Assembly: GCA_017396945.1 (NCBI GenBank)
Contig: JAFQKI010000001.1
Coordinates: 1-64,000 of the forward strand
Reading direction: 5' to 3'
From: Muribaculaceae bacterium
GTDB lineage: Bacteria > Bacteroidota > Bacteroidia > Bacteroidales > Muribaculaceae
Length of the DNA stretch: 64,000 bases
Notes under the pieces: generated by a model
Seen by the model: only the letters and a program-made list of their open reading frames with translations
Databases searched by the model: none
What the model was told of the DNA's origin: nothing
Made by a program: the position numbers and the translations under genes
In this document: piece by piece, positions 16,638-25,249 of the stretch
Numbering within the stretch: the stretch's first letter is position 1
How the letters are laid out: each line of letters starts with the position of its first letter

Positions 16638-18340
16638 TTCAAATTAAATCCTCGCAAACGTTCAAAATCTTTTGTGTTTAATCCGGCATCTTTAAGCGGA
16701 ACAGCTACATATTTATCATCGAGATACAATCGCTTACAATCTATCAGTGATGGATTTAAGACTGAGTACTCCGCCTTTAGATAAGGAGTATTTACACCTG
16801 CCAAGTCCAATGTTGTGTGAAACACCGACAAACTTGATGAAATGTTACAATCAAGGTTGCAAAGCCCGTCAATTAGTTTATTTGGATAGATTTCTATATA
16901 TTCAGGAGAGATCCACAATAGCATGGGGACATGCAACTGACAATAAGATGGAATGGCAGAAGAATGTAGTATTAACTTGCGCTCATCATCAAAAATTTCC
17001 TCGCCATGATCGCTTACATACATTACCGCCGACACTACATTTTCATCATCAATCAGATTGATCAATCGATCAATAAACATATCAGTGTAACGAATTGTAT
17101 TATCATAGGCATTAATCAATGAGGCTCGACATTCCTCATCCAAAGTGTTTGGTTCATCAGGCGTAAAATGTGTAAATTGTCGCGGATAACGTTTATTATA
17201 GCAATAATGCGAGCCATAGGAATGTAATACTATCAACAATTTCTCATCCCCCCTCTGCAACTCATTCTTAACCCACCCCAATAGTGCCATATCATCATAT
17301 AACACACCATACTTGTCTTCGGTATCTTTTATAAAATAGGTATAATCGGCTTCGCGTCCCATTTTATCCACCAAAAAATATGGGTTGGGAGTTTGGTTTG
17401 AGATAAACGAAGTGACAAATCCCGCTTCTTTAAATGCCGAAATAAGACTTTTATAATTAAATATATCATCATGGTTTCCGGCTGAAGCAGGAGTTAATAG
17501 CATCGGCACACTTTTTATTGTAGTATTTGACTCCGTTAGCACTTTATTAAACACAAGTATATCATCTCGTTGAGACAACAACGGATTTGTCTCTCGCCCA
17601 TAGCCATACAACTGCCAATTACACGCACGAGATGTTTCACCAAGCACCAATATATATATTTCTTTTTGATTGTCGGGATGAGAAGATGCAGCATTATAAG
17701 AAAATCTCGATGATGTAACATGATGACTTTGAATTTTGTCAAATCGCCAATATGCCTCATAAACATTAACATAGGCATTAATCGGATACACACTCTTTTG
17801 CATTTCATAGCGGTCATCGGTAGCATAACAAGTGCCAAGCATAGATAACCCAATCGCAAACACTCCCACAGCAATTTTTCTGTTATCACTGATGAACCTA
17901 TAACTTAAATGCTTTTTACGCGTCAACTCTATGATTGCCAACACTAACGGCAATATATACAATATGCCCGATAATATAATCAATCCAAGCATACTACCCA
18001 ACAATTCCCCAGACTCCGACTGGTTGGCAGCCATAAAATTCAAGAACATATCTTGCCCGATTGCCGATCGTCCATCCATTGTCCAAAGCACAACTTGCAC
18101 ACTTGCCATCAGTGAGAATGGTAATAACACCCACACCATAACCCCGATACTTCGTCTCAATGTGATAAGGAAATAATAAAATCCAAACGGTAAAATCACA
18201 TTTGTCACACGTTCCAATAACGTCGCCTGCTCGGTAAATGACAACAAGATATTTGGCAATGTCAATGCAATGAGAAAGGAATAAAACATCAACTTCCAAC
18301 TCATCACAAAGCCTACGATATTTTTTAAATGTTCCCTCAC
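16634..18340 (-). CDS. Phosphoethanolamine transferase (EptA-like, sulfatase fold)
   Basis: Inner-membrane enzyme, 568 residues, of the family that adds phosphoethanolamine to lipid A or other glycans. I choose the GTG at 18340, which overlaps the GNAT stop codon (GTGA), over a start at 18427 that would overlap that gene by 91 nt. Four or five N-terminal helices span about 15-170. The periplasmic alkaline-phosphatase-like domain has the nucleophile motif VLGETSRACNWQLYGY (Thr of GETSR) and the metal motif YVSDHGEEIFD, plus the HSYGSHYCY segment. In related enzymes this modification gives polymyxin resistance; here that is inference. It is the last gene of a recR-GNAT-transferase operon and ends tail-to-tail with the YqgE gene. 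Confidence 0.88.
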   Translation of the reverse strand: MREHLKNIVGFVMSWKLMFYSFLIALTLPNILLSFTEQATLLERVTNVILPFGFYYFLITLRRSIGVMVWVLLPFSLMASVQVVLWTMDGRSAIGQDMFLNFMAANQSESGELLGSMLGLIILSGILYILPLVLAIIELTRKKHLSYRFISDNRKIAVGVFAIGLSMLGTCYATDDRYEMQKSVYPINAYVNVYEAYWRFDKIQSHHVTSSRFSYNAASSHPDNQKEIYILVLGETSRACNWQLYGYGRETNPLLSQRDDILVFNKVLTESNTTIKSVPMLLTPASAGNHDDIFNYKSLISAFKEAGFVTSFISNQTPNPYFLVDKMGREADYTYFIKDTEDKYGVLYDDMALLGWVKNELQRGDEKLLIVLHSYGSHYCYNKRYPRQFTHFTPDEPNTLDEECRASLINAYDNTIRYTDMFIDRLINLIDDENVVSAVMYVSDHGEEIFDDERKLILHSSAIPSYCQLHVPMLLWISPEYIEIYPNKLIDGLCNLDCNISSSLSVFHTTLDLAGVNTPYLKAEYSVLNPSLIDCKRLYLDDKYVAVPLKDAGLNTKDFERLRGFNLN

Positions 18341-18858
18341 TTCGTCAATAATTTCTGATAGAAACGAGCATCTGACGGAGTATCGCCACGCAATATCCAA
18401 TCTTTGAGAGTCCCGCTGAGAGTCCAACCCAACTTATCAAACAACGCAATGCACGCTACATTTTTAACCGGAATAATTGCCGCTAATTGGTAAAGCCCCA
18501 ATTCCACACAATATGTCTCAATAAGTTTCACCGCTTTATAGCCATATCCTTTACCTGAATAAGCTGCATCGACAAGCAATCCGATATATGCCCGGCGATT
18601 TATAGGATCAAAATCAAACAAATCAATCATTCCGACCGAGCATTGTGTTTCAACCTCCACAATCATCAATCGCAACTGCTTGGCAGAAAAAATATCAGCA
18701 TCATAGCCCTCGATGTAATCCCACAACTGCTTACGGGAAAACGGAGCAATCGCACTACCGACTTCCCATATAGACGTATCATTTTCCCACTTGAAAAGCG
18801 AGTCAAGATCGGTGGGTTCCAAAGCCCTAAGTGTCAATATGCCGTCAGTCAATGTCAT
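18337..18858 (-). CDS. GNAT-family N-acetyltransferase (RimJ/RimL or SpeG-like)
   Basis: Acetyl-CoA-dependent acyltransferase of 173 residues. The GNAT fold is seen as LRALEPTDLDSLFKWEND at the N-terminus, the beta4-alpha3 region AYIGLLVDAAYSGKGYGYKA with the Q/RxxGxG/A-like acetyl-CoA loop (SGKGYG), and ACIALFDKLGWTLSGTLKDW near the C-terminus. The acceptor (protein N-terminus, polyamine or antibiotic) is not evident. It starts 6 nt after the recR stop and overlaps the phosphoethanolamine-transferase start by 4 nt, so translation is coupled in this operon. Confidence 0.9.
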   Translation of the reverse strand: MTLTDGILTLRALEPTDLDSLFKWENDTSIWEVGSAIAPFSRKQLWDYIEGYDADIFSAKQLRLMIVEVETQCSVGMIDLFDFDPINRRAYIGLLVDAAYSGKGYGYKAVKLIETYCVELGLYQLAAIIPVKNVACIALFDKLGWTLSGTLKDWILRGDTPSDARFYQKLLTK

Positions 18859-18864
18859 AAGCGA

Positions 18865-19494
18865 TTAATAATCCTTTTTAAATGAGTCAGAAAACAATGT
18901 GCGATTTAATAACGACCGACCCAAAGTCACCTCATCGGTATATTCAATTTCATTCCCGACAGAGACTCCTCGTGCAAGTTGAGTAATTTTCACTGGCAAC
19001 GCACCAAGTCGGCGGTAGATATAAAAATCAGTAGTTTCACCCTCCATTGTCGCGCCAAGAGCAAGTATCACTTCGTTGATACTACCCTTTGACACACGTT
19101 CAACGAGAGAATCAATCTCCAACTTGTCGGGACCTATACCATCCATCGGCGATATTACCCCGCCTAACACATGATACAATCCCTTGTATTGGCGTGTATT
19201 CTCAAAAATCATTACATCCTTGACACTTTCCACTACGCAGATTGTAGATGCATCACGAGAGGGATTAGAGCAAATCGGACAAACATCATTTTCTGATATA
19301 TTATGACACATCTCACAGTATTTCACCCCTTTGCGCAAGTTTATTATCGCTTCTCCGAGCGCAACGCCCGACTTCTCTTCTTGACGCAAAATATGCAAAG
19401 CCAAGCGCAAAGCCGTCTTACGCCCTACCCCCGGCAAACGTGACAACTCAGTCACGGCATTTTCTAATAATGTCGATGCAAACTCTTGCTCCAT
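18865..19494 (-). CDS. recR: Recombination protein RecR
   Basis: Component of the RecFOR pathway, loading RecA at gapped DNA. The 209 residues contain the helix-hairpin-helix [17 protein letters not shown] (about 18-35), the C4 zinc finger [16 protein letters not shown] (about 59-74) and a Toprim domain starting [14 protein letters not shown], with the Walker-B-like segment later. The length is normal. It heads an operon with a GNAT gene and an EptA-like gene, and a good promoter lies 17-46 nt upstream. Confidence 0.97.
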   Translation of the reverse strand: MEQEFASTLLENAVTELSRLPGVGRKTALRLALHILRQEEKSGVALGEAIINLRKGVKYCEMCHNISENDVCPICSNPSRDASTICVVESVKDVMIFENTRQYKGLYHVLGGVISPMDGIGPDKLEIDSLVERVSKGSINEVILALGATMEGETTDFYIYRRLGALPVKITQLARGVSVGNEIEYTDEVTLGRSLLNRTLFSDSFKKDY

Positions 19495-19510
19495 AACTTT
19501 AAATCTGTTA

Positions 19511-19540
19511 CAAAGTTACATCTTTTAATTTAAATCTCAA
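19511..19540 (-). promoter_or_regulatory. Promoter for the recR operon
   Basis: TTG (19540-19538) and TAACTTTG (19518-19511) on the minus strand are 19 nt apart, matching the Bacteroidetes consensus. Confidence 0.6.
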
Positions 19541-19630
19541 CACAAATTCAACAATTTACAACACAGAAGCTCATCCAACATTACTATTAAACAATGATTT
19601 TTACAAAGAAACACAATTTTTGAGTTTTCA

Positions 19631-19662
19631 TTGTGAATTGTGAATTATTATGCGTAATTTTG
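19631..19662 (+). promoter_or_regulatory. Promoter for the panC operon
   Basis: TTG (19631-19633), a 21-nt spacer and TAATTTTG (19655-19662) lie 34 nt upstream of the panC ATG. Confidence 0.55.
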
Positions 19663-19695
19663 TAGTCCGAAACAAGCTTATTACAAATAATAGTA

Positions 19696-20544
19696 ATGGA
19701 AATCATACGTACAGTTGAACTCCTTCGCCAACGCATTGCCGAGGAGAAACAGCTTGGACATTCGGTGGGCTTGGTTCCTACAATGGGGGCTTTGCACGCC
19801 GGTCACATCTCGTTGGTTGAACGTGCACGCAATGACAATGATGTTGTTGTAGTGAGCGTATTTGTCAACCCCACTCAGTTTAACAATCCCGATGACTTGC
19901 GCACCTATCCACGCACCGAAAAAGCCGACTGCGAAAAATTACAAGTAGCAGGCGTTAACTATGCATTTATCCCCTCGGTAGAGGAAATATATCCTGAGCC
20001 TGATACTCGTATTTTTGACCTCGGTGAGGTTGCCGAAGTGATGGAAGGTCCGATGCGTCCGGGACACTTCAATGGTGTAGCTCAAATTGTGAGCAAGTTG
20101 TTTGCTATGGTAGAGCCTCATCGCGCATATTTTGGGGAAAAGGATTTTCAACAAATTGCCGTAATACGTCGCATGGTAGAGATTGAAAGGTTCAATATCG
20201 ACATTATCGGCTGTCCTATCAAACGCGAAGATGACGGGTTGGCAATGAGCAGTCGCAACGTGAGATTAACGGCAGAACAACGCGCTATCGCTCCCACGAT
20301 TTATAGCACATTGACCGAAAGCGTTGATTATGCCACAACACATAGCATTGAAGAAACCAAGAAACATGTAATCGACACCCTCAATGCCATCGATCAAATG
20401 GAAGTGGAGTATTATGAAATTGTAAACGCCGCCACAATGCAACCAATCGCCAATTGGAGCGATGCCGAAACAGCGGTTGGGTGTATCACTGTGTATTGCG
20501 GAGAGGTGAGATTAATTGATAACATTAAATACAGCAAAAGATGA
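19696..20544 (+). CDS. panC: Pantothenate synthetase
   Basis: Cytosolic enzyme condensing pantoate and beta-alanine with ATP, the last step to pantothenate (vitamin B5). The 282 residues show the nucleotidyl-transferase motif [15 protein letters not shown] (HIGH-like, about 27-41), the pantoate-site segments [13 protein letters not shown] and [15 protein letters not shown], and the KMSKS-like loop ending in MSSRNVRL. panD follows with a 4-nt overlap (ATGA), so the beta-alanine-supplying enzyme is made together with its consumer. Confidence 0.98.
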   Translation: MEIIRTVELLRQRIAEEKQLGHSVGLVPTMGALHAGHISLVERARNDNDVVVVSVFVNPTQFNNPDDLRTYPRTEKADCEKLQVAGVNYAFIPSVEEIYPEPDTRIFDLGEVAEVMEGPMRPGHFNGVAQIVSKLFAMVEPHRAYFGEKDFQQIAVIRRMVEIERFNIDIIGCPIKREDDGLAMSSRNVRLTAEQRAIAPTIYSTLTESVDYATTHSIEETKKHVIDTLNAIDQMEVEYYEIVNAATMQPIANWSDAETAVGCITVYCGEVRLIDNIKYSKR

Positions 20545-20894
20545 TGCAAATCGAGGTTGTTAAATCCAAGATACATCGTGTTACAGTAACCGAGGCTTGC
20601 CTCGATTACATCGGTAGCATAACCATCGATGAAGACCTGATGGATGCCGCAAATATCATTGCCGGCGAACGTGTCTATATCGTCAACAACAATAACGGTG
20701 AGCGTTTTGACACCTATGTCATAAAAGGTAAACGTGGCTCCGGTGTAATATGTCTCAATGGCGCAGCCGCTCGCAAAGTGCAAAAAGGTGATATAGTTAT
20801 CATTATGAGCTATGCCACAATGCCATTTGAAGAAGCAAAAACATTCAAGCCTTGGGTTATATTTCCCGACACTGCGACCAATCGCCTCATCTGA
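20541..20894 (+). CDS. panD: Aspartate 1-decarboxylase (pyruvoyl enzyme precursor)
   Basis: Makes beta-alanine from aspartate for pantothenate synthesis. The proenzyme of 117 residues should self-cleave at Gly25-Ser26 (in [17 protein letters not shown]) to leave an N-terminal pyruvoyl group. The catalytic Tyr region ([14 protein letters not shown]) and [12 protein letters not shown] follow the family pattern. Two consecutive ATG codons exist; the first overlaps the panC stop. ffh follows after 49 nt. Confidence 0.97.
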   Translation: MMQIEVVKSKIHRVTVTEACLDYIGSITIDEDLMDAANIIAGERVYIVNNNNGERFDTYVIKGKRGSGVICLNGAAARKVQKGDIVIIMSYATMPFEEAKTFKPWVIFPDTATNRLI

Positions 20895-20943
20895 GATTAA
20901 TAACAAATCTTTCAACGTAAAAATTAAAAGACAATAATGTAAT

Positions 20944-22284
20944 ATGTTTGAGAATCTAAGTGAGAAACTTGAGCGAAGTTTTAAATTGCTCAAAGGACAA
21001 GGCAAAATCACTGAAATCAACGTTGCCGAAACATTAAAAGATGTGCGCCGCGCTCTTCTTGATGCCGACGTAAACTATAAAGTAGCGAAACAATTTACCG
21101 ATACCGTAAAAGCCAAAGCTCTTGGCCAAAACGTAATCAACGCCCTCAAGCCGAGTGAATTGATGGTAAAAATCGTTCACGATGAGTTGACACAATTGAT
21201 GGGTGGCGACACTGCTCAAATCAACTTAAGCGGAAATCCCACTGTGATTCTAATGTCGGGTCTCCAAGGTTCGGGTAAAACAACATTCTCAGGAAAAATC
21301 GCCAAGAAACTAAAAAGCGAGAAAGGCAAACGCCCTTTGCTCGTTGCTTGTGACGTTTACCGCCCTGCGGCAATTGACCAATTGAAAATTCTTGCCGAAC
21401 AAATCGAAGTTCCTGTTTATACCGAAGAGGGGAATAAAAATCCTGTTCAAATCGCTCAAAACGCAATTCAGTATGCCAAGACCAATCATCTCGACCTTGT
21501 AATTGTCGATACTGCCGGTCGTCTTGCCGTTGATGAGCAGATGATGGACGAAATCGAAGCTATTAAGAAAGCTATCAAACCCAACGAGACATTGTTTGTC
21601 GTTGACTCGATGACCGGTCAGGATGCGGTTAATACCGCCAAGGAATTTAACGATCGTCTCGACTTTGATGGTGTGGTGTTGACCAAACTCGATGGTGATA
21701 CTCGCGGTGGTGCGGCTTTGTCTATTCGCACTGTTGTAACCAAGCCAATCAAATTTGTCGGTACCGGCGAAAAAATGGATGCGCTCGATTACTTCCACCC
21801 CTCTCGTATGGCCGACCGCATCTTGGGGATGGGAGACATCGTTTCACTTGTTGAAAAAGCACAACAACAATATGACGAAGAGGAAGCTCGCAAACTTCAA
21901 CGCAAAATCGCGAAGAACCAATTCAACTTTAACGACTTCCTAAACCAAATCCAACAGATCAAGAAGATGGGTAATCTCAAAGACCTTGCGTCAATGATAC
22001 CCGGAGTTGGCAAAGCTATTAAAGATATAGACATCGATGATGATGCGTTTAAAGGCATTGAAGCTATCATCAACTCAATGACAATGCAAGAGCGCGAAAA
22101 TCCGGAAATCATCAATGGCAGTCGCCGTCAACGCATTGTCAAGGGTTCGGGCACAACATTGCAAGAGGTCAACCGATTGTTGAAACAATTTGATGAAACC
22201 CGCAAAATGATGAAAGCGGCAACAGCAATGAAGAGCAACCCAATGAAAATGATGCGTCAAATGCGCCAAATGCGTCGTCGTTAA
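20944..22284 (+). CDS. ffh: Signal recognition particle protein Ffh (SRP54)
   Basis: GTPase that binds 4.5S RNA and targets nascent inner-membrane proteins to FtsY. The 446 residues have the N domain (MFENLSEKLERSFKLLKG), the G domain with G1 GLQGSGKTTFSGKIA, the insertion-box DVYRPAAIDQL, G3 DTAGRLAVD and G4 TKLDGDTRGG, and the methionine-rich M domain ending in repeated MRQ residues. The M-domain RNA-binding segment is the IINGSRRQRIVKGSGTTLQE region. It is between panD and folD in the same direction and is probably co-transcribed with them. Confidence 0.98.
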   Translation: MFENLSEKLERSFKLLKGQGKITEINVAETLKDVRRALLDADVNYKVAKQFTDTVKAKALGQNVINALKPSELMVKIVHDELTQLMGGDTAQINLSGNPTVILMSGLQGSGKTTFSGKIAKKLKSEKGKRPLLVACDVYRPAAIDQLKILAEQIEVPVYTEEGNKNPVQIAQNAIQYAKTNHLDLVIVDTAGRLAVDEQMMDEIEAIKKAIKPNETLFVVDSMTGQDAVNTAKEFNDRLDFDGVVLTKLDGDTRGGAALSIRTVVTKPIKFVGTGEKMDALDYFHPSRMADRILGMGDIVSLVEKAQQQYDEEEARKLQRKIAKNQFNFNDFLNQIQQIKKMGNLKDLASMIPGVGKAIKDIDIDDDAFKGIEAIINSMTMQERENPEIINGSRRQRIVKGSGTTLQEVNRLLKQFDETRKMMKAATAMKSNPMKMMRQMRQMRRR

Positions 22285-22304
22285 ACCTCTAAAAACATTA
22301 TACT

Positions 22305-23183
22305 ATGCAACTTATTGACGGTAAGAAGATCGCCGATGATATAAAACAAGAAATCGCTGCCGAAGTCGAGCAAATGGTAGCCAATGGTCAAAAACGTCCT
22401 CACCTCGCTGCCATACTCGTTGGTCACGATGGTGGTAGCGAAACATACGTTGCCCATAAAGTAAAAGCCTGCGAGCAATGTGGATTTAAATCAACTCTCA
22501 TCCGTTTTGAAGATGATGTAACAGAAGCTGCACTTCTTGAGACTATCGAGAAACTAAACAACGACACCGACATTGATGGGTTCATTGTGCAATTACCATT
22601 GCCTCGCCACATTTCAGAACAAAAAATTATCGAAGCCATAGACTACCGCAAAGATGTTGACGGCTTCCACCCCATCAATGTTGGTCGCATGTCGATAGGT
22701 CTCCCCTGCTTCCTCTCTGCGACTCCTGCCGGCATCATGGAATTGCTCGCACGTTATAACATTCCCACCAAGGGCGCAAATTGTGTTGTGCTTGGTCGTA
22801 GCAATATCGTGGGCAAACCGGTATCTACACTCATGATGCAAAAGAGCAACCCCGGTGATGCGACTGTAACAGTGTGCCACAGTGCAACAAAAAATCTTAA
22901 AGAGATTTGCGCTCAAGCCGATATTATAATCGCGGCGCTTGGCTCACCCGGTTTTGTAACCGCCGACATGGTTAAGCCTGGCGCGATAATTATCGACGTT
23001 GGTACTACTCGCGTTCCCGATGCGACACGCAAAAGCGGCTTCCGCTTGCGTGGCGATGTTGACTTTGAGAATGTAGCAGAAAAATGCTCATACATTACTC
23101 CTGTACCGGGAGGGGTTGGACCAATGACCATTGTGTCATTGATGAAAAACACTCTGCTCGCCGGTCAACACAAAATTTATTAA
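22305..23183 (+). CDS. folD: Bifunctional methylenetetrahydrofolate dehydrogenase / cyclohydrolase
   Basis: Interconverts methylene-, methenyl- and formyl-tetrahydrofolate with NADP. The 292 residues carry the catalytic Lys/Tyr region ([17 protein letters not shown], with Tyr and Lys spaced as in FolD), the Gln/Asp-containing [13 protein letters not shown], the Rossmann loop [14 protein letters not shown], and the C-terminal signature [14 protein letters not shown]. It lies 20 nt after ffh and a hairpin terminator follows it. Because purT uses free formate, the formyl-folate made here is mainly needed for other steps (inference). Confidence 0.98.
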   Translation: MQLIDGKKIADDIKQEIAAEVEQMVANGQKRPHLAAILVGHDGGSETYVAHKVKACEQCGFKSTLIRFEDDVTEAALLETIEKLNNDTDIDGFIVQLPLPRHISEQKIIEAIDYRKDVDGFHPINVGRMSIGLPCFLSATPAGIMELLARYNIPTKGANCVVLGRSNIVGKPVSTLMMQKSNPGDATVTVCHSATKNLKEICAQADIIIAALGSPGFVTADMVKPGAIIIDVGTTRVPDATRKSGFRLRGDVDFENVAEKCSYITPVPGGVGPMTIVSLMKNTLLAGQHKIY

Positions 23184-23210
23184 GAATACCATTTCACAAT
23201 GTATCATAAC

Positions 23211-23238
23211 ACGGCGTAGGATTAAAATTCTACGCCGT
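23211..23238 (+). terminator. Terminator after folD
   Basis: A 9-bp perfect stem (ACGGCGTAG / CTACGCCGT) with a 10-nt loop, 27 nt past the folD stop. The T-run after it is short. Confidence 0.65.
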
Positions 23239-23258
23239 TAATCTAAATAACGCTGACA

Positions 23259-24335
23259 ATGACATATTTTGCTCCTATATTCATATCACTTGTATCTTTT
23301 CTGTTAGGGAAAGATGAGGTTGAGATAGTATTTGCCGGCGATGCGATGCAACACACCGCACAAATCGACGCATCGCGCAATGCCGACGGCACTCATAGTT
23401 ATGACGAGTGTTTTGCCAATATCGCCGACTATGTAAGCAGCGCCGACTATGCCGTTGTCAATCTTGAGACCCCTCTTGGAGGAAAGCCCTATCGCGGCTA
23501 TCCATGTTTCAGTGCGCCCGACAGCTATTCCCAAGCTCTTGCCGATGCCGGATTTGACATGATGCTGACTTCCAACAACCACTCATTGGATCGTTTGGAT
23601 GCCGGAGTAGTGCGCACTCTCGATGTACTTGACAAGCAAGGGATCGCACACGTGGGTACCTATCGCAATAAAGCCGAAAGAGACTCTGTGCTACCTATAA
23701 TTAAAGACATAAACGGTTTCAAAGTCGCATTTCTCAACTACACATACGGCACCAATGGAATCGAAATAAAAGGTGACGTAGTGGTGGATTATATCGACCG
23801 TGAGTTGATAGCTTCGGATATTGCCCGCTCGCGTGAAGCGGGTGCCGAAATTGTTACCATTGCAATCCATTGGGGAAATGAGTACCAACTACTACCCCAC
23901 TCCTCACAAAAATCTCTTGCCGATTTTCTCATGGATCAAGGTGTGGATTTAATCATTGGCGGACACCCTCATGTGATACAACCAATGGAGGTGCGCCACA
24001 GTGAGAAATTCAACAAAGATATATTATTGGTTTACTCACTTGGCAATTTTATATCCAACATGAAAACCCGCGACACTCGCGGTGGCGCGATGATTAAAGT
24101 AAAACTCACTCGCGACCGTAATGGCATAGCCCGTTTTGATAACGCAAGTTACCGATTGGTGTTCACTATGCCTCCATGTGACGGCAACAAAAATTTCATT
24201 TTGTACCCGGCAGAATACTGCCCCAATAATGAGTGGCGCGACAAGTGTGAAGATTTTATGCGCAGCGCCGAGGCAATTTTCAATAAACACAATATCAATG
24301 TGCCATTAGATACCGAGATTTTCCAAATGAAATAA
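23259..24335 (+). CDS. CapA-family metallophosphoesterase-like protein
   Basis: Protein of 358 residues with the CapA (poly-gamma-glutamate capsule synthesis) fold. The N-terminus is hydrophobic (about 1-17) and may be a signal or anchor. Family motifs are FAGDAMQH, YAVVNLETPLGG, LTSNNHSLDR, VTIAIHWGNEY and IIGGHPHVIQPMEV, the metal ligands of the calcineurin-like core. The C-terminus includes LLVYSLGNFISNMKT. In Bacteroidales such proteins occur without a capsule operon, so poly-glutamate synthesis should not be assumed; a role in envelope polysaccharide or peptide hydrolysis is possible. It is followed by a PIG-L deacetylase gene after 24 nt. Confidence 0.87.
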   Translation: MTYFAPIFISLVSFLLGKDEVEIVFAGDAMQHTAQIDASRNADGTHSYDECFANIADYVSSADYAVVNLETPLGGKPYRGYPCFSAPDSYSQALADAGFDMMLTSNNHSLDRLDAGVVRTLDVLDKQGIAHVGTYRNKAERDSVLPIIKDINGFKVAFLNYTYGTNGIEIKGDVVVDYIDRELIASDIARSREAGAEIVTIAIHWGNEYQLLPHSSQKSLADFLMDQGVDLIIGGHPHVIQPMEVRHSEKFNKDILLVYSLGNFISNMKTRDTRGGAMIKVKLTRDRNGIARFDNASYRLVFTMPPCDGNKNFILYPAEYCPNNEWRDKCEDFMRSAEAIFNKHNINVPLDTEIFQMK

Positions 24336-24359
24336 ACAACATAACTCAACATTAATATC

Positions 24360-25115
24360 ATGAACCGTAGAGAAATGCTCAAAGCAACCGGAATGGCAAT
24401 AGCCGGCACAACTTTATTAGGCGCAAACGCCTTCGCCAATGAGTCAAACAACAATGATATTGCCAAACGTAAGAAAGCATTAATCATAGGCGCACACCCT
24501 GACGATCCTGAAACCGGATGTGGAGGGACTATGATACTCCTACGTCAAGCCGGCTATGAGGTGGTCTCGGTTTACATGACCAAAGGCCAAGGTGGTATTG
24601 TTGGGAAATCACATGACGAAGCCGCAGAAATACGCACTCGCGAAGGCATAAACGCTTGCAAAATTCTTGATGCTCGTCCCATATTCATGTCACAAATCGA
24701 TGGCAACTGCGAAATCAATAAATCAAGATATGTCGAAATGCGTGAATTGATTGCTGCAGAGCAACCCGACATCGTTTTTACTCACTGGCCTATCGATTCT
24801 CACCCCGACCATCGCGTGTGTTCGCTACTCGTCTATGACGCGTGGCGTCGCCTTGATTATTGTTTTAATCTATACTACTTTGAGGTAATGAGCGGCACTC
24901 AGACACAACTGTTTCAACCCACCGACTATGTTGATATAACCGCCGTTGCCACTCAAAAACGCGAGGCATGTTATTGTCATGAGAGCCAAAACATCGTGCC
25001 GTTATATGAAGAATGGCACGAAACAATGGAACGTTTCAGAGGTCTTGAATTTCGCTGCAAATATGCCGAAGCCTTCATCCACTTGCGCCGCGACAACAGC
25101 GACATCTTCAATTGA
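24360..25115 (+). CDS. Exported PIG-L family deacetylase
   Basis: Zinc-dependent amide hydrolase of 251 residues. The N-terminus NRREMLKATGMAIAG followed by ANAFA is a Tat-type signal. The PIG-L/LmbE zinc motif IIGAHPDDPETGCGG (His, Asp, Asp) is at about 42-56, and the second ligand region HWPIDSHPDHR at about 143-153. Family members remove acetyl groups from GlcNAc-containing substrates such as GlcNAc-PI, mycothiol or bacillithiol precursors. The substrate here is unknown; export suggests a cell-wall or glycan substrate. It follows the CapA-like gene by 24 nt, so they are probably co-transcribed. Confidence 0.88.
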   Translation: MNRREMLKATGMAIAGTTLLGANAFANESNNNDIAKRKKALIIGAHPDDPETGCGGTMILLRQAGYEVVSVYMTKGQGGIVGKSHDEAAEIRTREGINACKILDARPIFMSQIDGNCEINKSRYVEMRELIAAEQPDIVFTHWPIDSHPDHRVCSLLVYDAWRRLDYCFNLYYFEVMSGTQTQLFQPTDYVDITAVATQKREACYCHESQNIVPLYEEWHETMERFRGLEFRCKYAEAFIHLRRDNSDIFN

Positions 25116-25196
25116 TAACCAACAGGCACTATCACACTAAACATAATCACCTATAATGTGTCATAATCTAATCCTATGAGGGTTAGACTAAAAAAA

Positions 25197-25224
25197 CAGC
25201 CTCTTAGCATATACTAAGAGGCTG
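25197..25224. terminator. Bidirectional terminator between the PIG-L gene and mutB
   Basis: An 11-bp perfect stem (CAGCCTCTTAG / CTAAGAGGCTG) with a 6-nt loop. On the minus strand an A/T-rich run with seven T follows, giving a good terminator for mutAB. Convergent PIG-L transcription also ends here. Confidence 0.8.
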
Positions 25225-25249
25225 CAACTTTTATTGAACAATCAATTTC

